NCBI RefSeq assembly: GCF_947172395.1
Contig: NC_069090.1
Coordinates: 13,846,962-13,910,961, forward strand
Direction of reading: 5' to 3'
Source: Bicyclus anynana
Taxonomy: Eukaryota; Arthropoda; Insecta; Lepidoptera; Nymphalidae
DNA: 64,000 nt
The position numbers were made by a program, and so were the translations under genes. This document shows positions 1 to 12,100 of the stretch, one piece after another (within the stretch, counting starts at the first letter, position 1; each line of letters starts with the position of its first letter). The notes under the pieces were generated by a model. The model did no database searches. It was not told the origin of the DNA and worked only from the letters and a program-made list of their open reading frames with translations.

Positions 1-20
1 ATTTAAATGATGATGCTCAC

Positions 21-145
21 CGGTACGCCTGCACGCGGTACCACTCGTCGCCGGACAGAAGGTTCCTCTTCTTCAAGTATTTGTCGTTGAACTTCATCTT
101 CTCTGACACCGCTATGTCGAACTTGCTCGGGAATGGCACTCCGAT
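21..145 (-). CDS. BRIP1: FANCJ-like helicase exon leading to motif VI
   Basis: A 125-nt exon, TTGTCAG acceptor, TACCG|GTGAGC donor. It encodes IGVPFPSKFDIAVSEKMKFN and DKYLKKRNLLSGDEWYRVQA, ending YR. In the family G-[IV]-PFP is followed, after W-Y-x-x-QA-R, by the motif VI QALGR. That motif should start the next exon, left of this window. Confidence 0.92.
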
Positions 146-3100
146 CTGACAACAACATTTCATCAATGACATAAAGCGGGTTGTAGAAGTCACTGGATGC
201 AAGCGGCTCAAGAGAAGCAGTGGACATCCATCCAGTGGCGGATTTACAAAATTTGCCATACTGGCGGCAAATATAAATTTTTGCCTCCTACTGACTTCCG
301 ACACTCGCTACCTTATTCCCATTTTTCATGTATAGACAGACAGTATTCAGGTTAGAACAGTTTACTACAGATGATAAAGTGTCACGCAAAGGAGATGGTC
401 CATTTCCGATCCACTCTTGTACCCCGTATCATTAAAATTTAAAAATTCAAAGATTTTATTAAAATTTATTAAACTGCATAAATCTAACTAAATAAAAAGA
501 AATAAATAAAAGTGTTTGAGCTATAACAAGATGGCGCCCATAGAGCAACTATGACATGACAATTGACAGCAAACATCAAAACGATTACTGCATTGAATAC
601 GTCATCTATCCGCCATTAATACCCTTAATAATGTTGCATTTCTTGGGAGATTATGAATATTATTTCGAAAGAATAAAAGTAAATTCGTAGATATGTATAA
701 TCAAAAATAGTTAAAAAAAATATCTTCTTTTATTTCCGCTAGGGTACAATGACTAATCCTCCATACAATTTTGGACCATCTCCTTTTGGATACTTAGTTT
801 TTCTATGTATATTTAAAGACGTTTTCCTTTATTTCTGTAAGACAAAATGTTTTGGGACAAATTTTGCCGCTCCACTAAATCTGCCGCCCTAGGCTACAGC
901 CTACTCAGCCTACTGGTAAATCAACCACTGTATCCATCGGCTGAAAATAACTATAGAAGATGAAGTTCTCCGTGGCGCAGTGGTATGCGCGGTGGATTTA
1001 CAAGACGGAGGTCCTGGGTTCGATCCCCGGCTGGGCAGATTGAGATTTTCTTAATTGGTCCAGGTCTGGCTGGTGGGAGGCTTCGGCCGTGGCTAGTTAC
1101 CACCCTACCGGCAAAGACGTACCGCCAACGATTTAGCGTTCCGGTACGATGCCGTGTAGAAACCGAAAGGGGTGTGGATTTTCATCCTCCTCCTAACAAG
1201 TTAGCCCGCTTCCATCTTAGACTGCATCATCACTTACCATCAGGTGAGATTGTAGTCAAGGGCTAACTTGTAAAGAATAAAAAAAAAGTGTGTCAGCTCC
1301 GTCGCACGAATGGAGTTTACTCTTTTCAATAGCAACGCCTGAAAAGTGAAAAGTGCGCTACCGAGGTGCAGCGCTGCGTGCGCGCCCGCCAACAGCGTGC
1401 ACGTGCGTGCGGACGCGCTAGGCATGTGCACGCTATGGCGGCTACGTACGGTGAAAGGTGCGCAGAATAGGTTGCGCACAAAAAACGTACCGAGGGGTAT
1501 AAATGAAAAATCGATTGTTAAGGAGTAAACTCCAATAAGTTATGAAATGACATGCGTTACGTTTTTTGTGCGCAACCTATTCTGCGCACCTTTCACCGTG
1601 CGCTGTGCCGCCAACAACTTGCACATCGCACCCATGTGCACGCTGTAGGCGGGTGCGCACGCCGCGGCCTGCTGCACCTCGGTTGCGCACCTTTCACTTA
1701 TAAGGCGCGAGTATTGAGACGTGCTTCGAGCTAACTTTTGTTTTTTTTAACATACACACTTTTTTTTGTTGGTAAACAGTGCACATCGAGTAGGGCTTTA
1801 GTAATACTTATGTTAAAGAAGACTAAATGTATAGAATTGTAAAATAACTAATAGACTTTATAATATACTTCACATTATATATTTTACTCTTACAATGATA
1901 TAATCATTAAACAAACAAGCTCAATAACATATAGTTTATAGGTATAGTCGCCTATACAGCATACCCTATGTACGTCTCAATACACTCACAGCTAAATTAG
2001 AAAGTTGCGCACTAAAGGTGCGCACCAAAAACGTGACACTTTTTCGTTAGTTCAGTTGGTTTTACCCCTCGGATTTTTCTCATACCGGGCGCCTTATATA
2101 TAAAAAATCGATTCTTAAGGAGTAAACTCCAAAAAAAAGTCCATCCCCTCGGCACACAGCAGCGCGCCCATGCCAGTGTAGCGGTAGTGCTTCCCCCGAC
2201 GAGATCTAGTACTGCTGCTGAACTACTAACAGTGATGACAGCCCGCGCCTGGCGGTCCTTGAAGTCCATCCCCTCGGCCACCTTCCCGCGGTACACCGCA
2301 CACAGCAGCGCACCCATGCCAGTTCCCACGCACTCGTAGTAGTCCTGCCAAATAACCACAATGTAAGGGCCAGGGTTAATAAAACACACTTGTAAGACCG
2401 TTAAAAGACTGTTTATAGATCGATGCCTGAATAGCGCGCTGCGTTACGTTGCGTCGATGATTCGTCGTTTTCCATATATTTTAAATGTTTTTTATACTAA
2501 AGCGTTAAACGGAGCTCTGCCCCTGCACTCTGAATAGTTACAGCGATGGGACATCGCTCGTTTCCATGGCAACATTGTTGATATTGACATTTTATTTTTG
2601 GCATCCCATAAAAATAAAGTTCAAATTGCATTATAACTTGTTATAGGCCAATATTACATCGACGAGTATAAAGAACAAGAATCGATCTCCAGTTGCTACG
2701 ACGAACATTGTTTCACTCGTTTCGATCCATTCTGAAAACTGACTGGGTGCGTGCGTAGTCCTCTTGCTCTGTGACGTCGTGCGTGATTGTTACGCGGTGT
2801 GTATAATAATATAATTATTATTAATTGCTATTTAAATGGTAATAATTAACAGTCTCTTCATTAAAACTACTTTTCCATTCTGAAATGTATATTTCAAATA
2901 CATAATATGTCAGTTTTTGATATTTTTTATACATAATTTCAGTTCAAGTTTACCTCCATATTGATCTCGTGGTCTTTGGCGTCGTTACTTTCTATAAATA
3001 TATTTTTTGTTCCTTCCACTCGTCCCCACAAACCGATTTGTTTCCATCTGAAATGATTGTAAAGTTTCATTTATTAACCAAGTTCTTGGTATATTTTGTC

Positions 3101-6100
3101 AAGATAATTTCAATATAAAAATATGTTACAGTGATGAAATTGATTTGACCTTGTAAACTATTTACCACAACTCGCTAAAGTAACTGTTGTCAACTAATTG
3201 TTATGTTACTGTTTCACAGCTCGCTAAACTGAGTGTTGTTGTCAACTATATGTTATGTTATTGTTTCACAGCTCGCTAAACTAACTGTTGTTGTCAACTA
3301 TTTGTTATGTTACTGTTTCACAGCTCGCTAAGCTAACTGTTGTTGTCAACTATATGTTATGTTACTGTTTCACAGCTCGCTAAACTAACTGTTGTCAACT
3401 ATTTGTTATGTTACTGTATCCCAGCTCGCTAAACTAACTGTTGTCAACTATTTGTTATGTTACTGTTTCACAGCTCGCTAAACAAACTATTGTTGTCAAC
3501 TATTTGTTATGTTACTGTTTCACAGCTCGCTAAACTAACTATTGTTGTCAACTATTTGTTATGTTAGTGTTTCACAGCGCGCTAAACTAACTGTTGTTGT
3601 CAACTATATGTTATGTTACTGTTTCACAGCTCGCTAAACTGTTGTTGTCAACTATTTGTTATGTTACTGTTTAACAGCTCGCTAAGCTAACTGTTGTTGT
3701 CAACTATATGTTATGTTACTGTTTCACAGCTCGCTAAACTAACTGTTGTCAACTATTTGTTATGTTACTGTTTCACAGCTCGCTAAACAAACTATTGTTG
3801 TCAACTATTTGTTATGTTACTGTTTCACAGCTCGCTAAACTAACTATTGTTGTCAACTATTTGTTATGTTAGTGTTTCACAGCGCGCTAAACTAACTGTT
3901 GTTGTCAACTATATGTTATGTTACTGTTTCACAGCTCGCTAAACTGTTGTTGTCAACTATTTGTTATGTTACTGTTTAACAGCTCGCTAAACTAACTGTT
4001 GTTGTCAACTATATGTTATGTTACTGTATCCCAGCTCGCTAAACTAACTGTTGTCAACTAATTGTTATGTTACTGTTTCACAGCTCGCTAAACTAACTGT
4101 TGTCAACTATTTGTTATGTTACTGTTTCACAGCTCGCTAAACTAACTGTTGTTGTCAACTATATGTAATGTTACAGTTTTACAGCTCGCTAAGCTAACTG
4201 TTGTTGTCAACTATTTGTTATGTTACTGTTTCACAGCTCGCTAAACTAACTGTTGTTGTCAACTATTTGCTATGTTACTGTTTCACAGCTCGCTAAACTA
4301 ACTGTTGTCAACTATTTGATAGGTTATTGATTGATAGCTGACTATTTGTCAATCATTTGTTATGTAACTGATTGTTTTGTTGACGTTCGCTGCGGCATTG
4401 ATTTTTCTGTACTTTACTCTGGTGCGTTACGAGGTTTTTTGACCTCATACTAAAACTTTAGTGGTGTGGTACGAGGTCCGTCGACCTCGTAACTCTTGAA
4501 GACGCTGGAGTTACGAGGTCAATTGACCTCGTACCGCAGCGAACGTGTTAACTCAGAGCATTTGTTAAATGTTATTGATTCACACCTGCCACAGACTCAC
4601 CGCTGAATGAACGAGTTCATGCGCTGGTAGGAGGGGAAGAAGCACAGCACGCCGTGCGGGGTGACGCGGCACACGCTGAGCACGGCCTCGCCCAGCGCGT
4701 CCTGCACCGCCGTCTGCTTGGTGCCGTTGCTGGTGCAGTCCAGCCGGCTGCCGTCCGGACAACTGTACAGCGAGCCTATCCACACCTGGACGTAAATTAA
4801 GTTTATGTGATCTTTGGCATGGCAAACTTTTTTGTTGGTGTCCACCAGGTGGACTGTCGATATCGAGCGAGTCGCAGGGATTCGCTGGATGCAAGCGGGT
4901 CATGATCATAGCGTTTAGAAGTCTCTATAAAAGGCCAACGAGTATGTCCCCTGACTATAGGGATGATAACTGTTTTTTAAATTGTATATAAATTAAGAGT
5001 ATGCTAATAGTAATGCAATTTTGTAAAAGTAACAGTGTATCTGCGATCATTACTTTCGGAGCTACAGGAATTTAAAGGGTCAGATTTGCGACGCTGCCGC
5101 GGACCCCTGAAAAACGCCCCATACAAAATGGCACGAACTAATGACGTCGTAGGCACTTAGTGATAGTTAATTTGTATGGGCGTTCAAACAAAATTACCAA
5201 TATCTTTGTTATTTGTGCGTTTATGTTTATAGTTCATATATTAAATAATGACACATTTAATGTAAGGAAGCTAAAACTGTATGAACTTAGATTATTAAGA
5301 TTTTTAATAGATTTTGAAATTTTATAATCTTATTTATTTTGCAAATATCCAGTTAATCTTTGCTTTTTATGTATAAATTAGTTAACATTGACCATATTTA
5401 TCCGAATTTATTATAAAAATCAATATATTCAAACCTAGTCATCATCCCCATTTCAATCGGCTCATGTGATAATGATGACGATGAAACTTTAGGGGTAAGT
5501 AAGATTTTTCTTTTAAACGAAAGTAAGATTTTTCGACAAAATCACGCTCAAGTTTAATTTATAAAGAACAATAAGAACTGAAATATAAAAAAAATATTTG
5601 TCAAGTATAATTTATAGTTACTAAAACGTCATGAAAAAATATTCAAGGGCTCCATCGAACGCTTGACGCTGTGTAGTTTTCCATATATTTTATAATTTGC
5701 CGTACCACACGCTACATTAAAGCATTGCGTCGTCTCAGGCGATGTTTTAATAGATGGACGGAGCTCATATGTTTTATGTGTATTGTTGTGACTCTCTAGG
5801 TGCGTGCATTGTCTTTTAGCACTGCGACGTCGTACGTCATCGCGACGCAAGAGTGACATACTTTGCGTTAATCTGTTGCTACAACGGAATGCACTAATAT
5901 AACGTGACGGGTAGCAGCGACAGTGATTGTACCAACATTTTGTGGTAGAGGAAACACCTCGAGCAGGTCCCAGGACTTGTGATGTTGGGTGTAGGTTTAA
6001 ATCCATTAACACTCACTCCCTGCCCGACATGTTCTCCATGCCCACATTAAACAATTTATGATCAATAATTACAACACAAATTATTATTGCACAAAGTCAC

Positions 6101-9100
6101 GCTGCTAGTCGTAGCAGCGTGACGGCGTTCACGCTGCCTAACAAGGAACTGAAGTCATCGAATATTGTCTTATACCTCCTTTTTATGATAATATAAATGT
6201 TGATTGTCAAAACCACCCGTACTCGAGGAAATCGTAACACTAATGAGGCATTGCCGTTACTTACCCTGTCGCTGGGAATGATGTGTTTGGGGCTGATTTG
6301 CAGCGGGAAGTCGGTGGCCAGCTCGGACTGCATGCTGATCTTGGGCGTGAGGGTGCCCGAGGCGAGGATGATGCAGCGCGCGGGGTGCAGCCCGGCGAAC
6401 ACCACCGCCGGGTTCATGCAGATCAAGCGTAGGGTCACGGGTTCCTTTTCCGCTACCTAGACCATAGAACAGAGAATGATCCAGAATGAGTCTTTACAAG
6501 CCGCACGGTGAAACCGGTGAAACCCTGAAACATTTCATTTTTTTAGGTTTTTTTTTGGAGTTTACTTCTTAAGTATCATCTTATCATAAATATTATAAAA
6601 AAAAAGGAAAATATAAATTCGATGAACGACAGCATTACGTTTTTGTGCATAACCTATTCTGCGCACATGCATGCGGGCGCGCCCTAGCGCCCTAGCACAC
6701 CGCGGCCTGCTGCTCCTCGGTTGCGCACCTTTCACTCAGGCGTGGGTGGGTATCATAGTGTATGCTGCAGGGCAACATACATCTATATTTAAACAGTCGA
6801 TCTGAAAGAGTAAACTCCATTCGTGCGTCGGAGCTTTTTAATTTTTTTTAATGTAAAAACACACAAGACGCCATTTTTCTTGAATAATATTGGAAATTAC
6901 TGATGCGACGCTTTGTGTTAATAACTCGAGAATGTATTAGTTTTTGAATTTGTAGTTGGAATAGCTCCTCTATCTGCCTCATATTTTCTAATCTGAGATC
7001 TAGACTTAAGTCTAAGTCTGTGACGGTGTCTTTAGGTCGAAGGTTTTAGATTATTTTAACCTTTTTCAATTACGTTAGGTTGTAGTGCATGTTTTTTTTA
7101 AATTTTCGATTTTGCGTATAATTTGAACAATGGCTGATTTATATTTTTTGGACAAAATTTCAACAACTTTCTTTAGAAGATTAAAAACTTACTTTAGGTT
7201 GGTCATGAGCTTCCTGAGCAGCATAAAAGAGAAGAATAATATGAATTAACGAAATATAAAAATGTTTACAAACATAATTGTTAATACTCATCCAAGCGAT
7301 ATTTTACTACATATTTGTTTCAAGTCAAAATTTCTTTGATAATTATGTGAGAACTTTTGTTAATTTCGAAATGTATACATTTCATATGGTTTATTAGAAT
7401 TAGATTTATATGGGTTTATAAATGATACATATTAGTTTCAGCTATTTCGGCGTACAAACGTATAAAATAACTAGCAGAAGCCGCGCGGTTTCGACCGCGT
7501 AGTACACGTTCCCGAAGAATACGGGGATAATACCTATAGAAATTTTCGATTTGAATATTTCGTAGTAGCCCTCTTTATACTATTAGATTATAGTGTGTAT
7601 AAAAAGATTCTTAACTTATCTAACTATATATTTTTTTTAATTTAATTAAATTATTATTTTATTTTGGTTTTTTTACTCTCCATGAATACTTAATAATCCA
7701 TACATTCTCTATTGTATATCTCCGCAATATATACTCACTTTGTTAAACTGCGAGGTTCGCCACGCATTTGGACCTCTCACTTCAGATTTGAGTTTAGCGA
7801 CGAGAACCGGCTTGAAGTCGTCCAGGTATATCCCCGAGCAGCGAAATAGATATCCTGCAAGTATTTATTCCCAATTAATTAACCGACTTCCAAAAAGGAG
7901 GAGGTTCTACGTTCGGCTGTATGTATGTATGTTTTTTTTTCTTATGTATGTCCAGCGATAATTCCGTCATTTGTGGACCGATTTTGAAAATTCTTTTATG
8001 ATGGTGATGAGGTGATGGTGATGAGTCCGACCGCTCTTACCGTTGACCTATTGAGGCTATAATAGATTTGCTATAATAGAAGCATGTTTATAAATCAACA
8101 TCTATTTGTGAGTGGTTGTTATGCAACGCTTTTTGAATTACAACTTTTATAAGCATTCTTGACTTGAGGAGCAAGTTGGTGAATGCGTTACGAATAGTGT
8201 AATCAGTCGATGCGTGCTGTCATCTAAAGGTTTGTAAAAGTGTTTGTTTTAAACTACCAGTAGATGGCGCTCTTAGAGAACTTTGAATCAATCCCTTTTT
8301 GTACATTTCAAGAACCTGTTGCGATGCAGTTATGCCTGTGGCTTACAGATGGCGCTTTGTCTTTTATTTTTGTAAGTAGTTACTTCAAATGTGTGGTCTA
8401 CATCACTCGCGTTGTTTTTAGTAAATGGGTTTCGATATTTATTTTATTTTGATTATTATTTACTAGCAGACGCTCGTGACTTCGTCTGCGTGGAATTCAG
8501 TTTTTTATAAATCCCGCGGGAACCATAGATTTAGCCAGGATTTAAAGACGTATCGGTACGATGCCGTGTAGAAACCGAAAGGGGTGTGGATTTTCATCCT
8601 CCTCCTAACAAGTTAGCCCGCTTCCATCTTAGACTGCATCGTCACTTACCATCAGGTGAGATTGTAGTCAAGGGCTAACATGTAAAGAATAAAAAAAAAA
8701 TATTGCCAGGATGAAGAGTAAAATCTATTTACACTCCAAATTTCAGCCAAATCACTTCAATAGCCACAATGCAAAGAAGGGACAAACATACACACGTACA
8801 CACAAACTTTCGCCTTTATAATATTAGTGTGATTTTTAAAATTTTCTTTTAGTTACCTTGTTTAATTGTTATAAATAGTGTAAAAGTATTTATAATAAAT
8901 ACATTGTATTTTTGCGTTACCAAGCACGGTGTCGAGTGACTCCACGAGCGTGCTAGTAGTCTGAGTGACGCCCACCAGAGTGCGCTGGTCCTCGCGGAAC
9001 TTGCGGCAGAAGATCTCCGCCGACATGTTGAACACTGAAACAGCGAATACAATACTAATTAGTAATAACCTGTCGAATTTCCACGAAATGCTGCAGACCT

Positions 9101-12100
9101 ATGATATGGCATTATTTTTACTTCTATACATACTTGTAAGAGAAAGTGTAAGTACCCTCGTCTTTATTATAAGAGAAGCTAAACACTGGCTCATCTCTAC
9201 ACTGGTAAGGCAAGCAGGCCGCGCACGACCACTCAGGTCGAACGCCGGTGACAGACTGACTCATTGCTCCCACTACCAATATACATGAGCGTATGTAGTA
9301 TTGTAGGTATCTATTTAGTATACACAAACACTACAGAAAGGTTGATAATGATAAACTAAAAACTCATCAATTAAGTAAGGTGGAAACTTGGGCTGTGCTG
9401 AGGTCTTTGCAGAGATGCCGTATCGACCACAGATACAAGAGTCGAAGTGTTTGTATGAAAGCACCTCTATGTCAGTCCGATCAATGATGACAATGGATCC
9501 CCTTATCTCAATCCTCTTTTTACCGAAAAGTATTCCCCTGCTCTGGCTCCTATATATGTTGGTTCACGTTCCTATATATGTTGGTTATTGCACTATGTAT
9601 TTTTTATGTACACCTTGTGTTTCTAGGGCTTCCCATATTTTTGGATGCTGGCGGCTCGAGACCGTTGTGGCTAGAGGTCCATGCAAGAGGTCTATGTCCA
9701 ACAGTGGACGTTCATAGTCTGATGATGATGATGACGTACCACCGTATTGCGCCTCGCCGATGTTATGAGTATTTAGCGTCTTCACAAAGTCCTCCACCTT
9801 CCACGTGTACGTCGCCTCCATTCCATTTACGGGCTGCTCGTCTACCAATCGATTATGGTTTGCAAACCTGCAAATAAATAAATAAATCGTTTATTGATTC
9901 ACTCATCGATCGTAGATCGTTAGACGGGCGCTTCAAAGCGTCGCGGAATTGTCAATGGTTTCGCACATTGAGTAAGTCATCACTCGTAACATTTCTCTTA
10001 ATTCATGTTGTGGCTTGTGTTTTTACACTTCCAAAATGAACACGAAGGCATTTAAGGGATTTAAATAAAAAAATAGTAAATATTTTTTTAAGTCCACGTC
10101 CACTCACAGCATACGCTTGTTGTAAGATGTGCGTGCACGTCTTTGAGTAATGACATAAAATTGTGCGTTCTTTAGTATGGAGGGGCCCATCTAACGATTT
10201 ACATCGATGGATTCACTTGTAATAACATAACACAGATCTTTGATCTCCACATTAGGATTTACTATTATTATTGTATCCATATCTCTAGTATTGTGGAAAT
10301 CAATTTCGTCCACAGTATTGAAACATAAGTAGGTAAGTTATGCAGTATATAAAGTGTGTAACGAATAAAGTTAAATTAGCTAGTATATTCTTAATATTAA
10401 GTTTGTATAATTCTAAATAATGACATTAAACGGGTAAATAAATTTAAGGCAATATTAAATGATTAATTCGTAATAATAGGATTGTCTGGATGTTTGTAAA
10501 ATAAACAAGATTATAAAATTTAAAATTTTCCGTGTAATTAGATGAAAATTCATATATTTTTTAACTTCCTTACATTAAATGTGACATCGGTATCAAATAA
10601 AATTTAATGGTCTGCTAAGAATACTATGAAAAATAAAATGACAACACTAAAAAGTAAAAACTCATTATATGTATATTGATAAAACAATAAATATTTTTTG
10701 ATAAATTATTATTATTAACTAGAAATCTTTGTTAAAACAAAAACAAAATGTAGGTACATACCACAGGTCCCACTGTTTCAAAGCACTGAGTAAATTCATG
10801 ATGTATGTCATCATAGTGGTAACGGCGTACCGGAACGTGGTTAAAATTTCGAGCTCCTAAAAAAACAACCACATTTTACAACCTAAGTATGTATCTATAT
10901 ATAAATGAAGGCAAAGAAAATCACTTATTTCAAAAATTGTGTTAAACACTCAACACCTTAACACTATTGAAGTGCTTGATGCCCAGACATCATCAAGTCA
11001 AAAACCAAAAGTAGTCTTAGCATCAGAACACTACAATCTCATATTTGGCACAATCTTGAAAAAGGATCCAGCTCAGCATTGTGCTGCATGTACCAAGCAA
11101 ATATTGGACATTAAGCGCTGATTTTTAGTTAATTACCTTGAATCAAAGATAGGTAAAGATGCGGTAAACCTTTCGGTTTCTACACGACATCGTACCGGAA
11201 CGTCTTTATCGGCAGGGGGGTAACTAGCTACCAACTATGTCAAAATTCAGCTTTCTAGTTCTAAAATACTCAGAATTATCTTACTGACAACTTTATCTAT
11301 TTAATTAACAACGGAATTTGTTTGCAATTTTCATGCTCCGAGTACGTCTTTTAAATTGGTCGACTATAACTCTTTAAATGATGATTGCTACTTAGCTGTT
11401 AGGCTGTTCTAGTTTTTCTTCTAATTTTATTATATATCCCACTTCTGTGAATTTTTTCTCGTACCCATAAAGAACCCCTATGATGTGCGGGGGACGAGGG
11501 TAAAGACTGCGCGGGTTGAATGGGTTTTTCATTCATCGCTACGTCGGGAGTGTTACGAACGAAGTTGCCAAGCTATAGTATAGATGGTAGAGGAGGGGGG
11601 GGGGGGGGGATTCAAACCCTCATTAAGGTGTAGGTGTCGTGTCGATAAGAGTCCCATACTCGTACCTTAATAGCATTATTGACTTGGTCTCTGTTAAAGC
11701 TGAACGAGGCAGCGTCTCGGCAGATGTCCTCGATGTTGTGGCCCTCGTCTATGATCACGACGTTGTCTTTCAAATCGATTGACATCTGAAAGGTTATAGG
11801 GACCTAAATTAAAAATTAATTTTATAAGGTATATAGGGGGGGGGGGTGTAACTCTCTGCACTCTCTCTTAACATATTTCTTTTGGCTCCCACATGGGGAC
11901 TGCAGGGGTACAACTGCAGAGCGTCTGCTTGTTAGAATAAATAGAAAAAGTCGACAAAAAGATGGTTTCTTTTCCAAAAACATAGTTTAACGCAACCTCG
12001 TCATAGAATCATTGATGTAATTTTCCATGCTAATAAGGAAATTATTTTTTGACAAGTTTTCAAGTCACGGAAAAATGCACTTCAAAGATACACTGTTAGG

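Noticed and set aside
2012..2389. A 125-codon minus-strand open frame
   Set aside because: It runs through the motif V exon, its intron, the exon fragment and a MITE; only 2231-2344 is exon.
3165..4370. Possible CRISPR-like array
   Set aside because: Eukaryotic context; units vary along their length without a repeat/spacer pattern.
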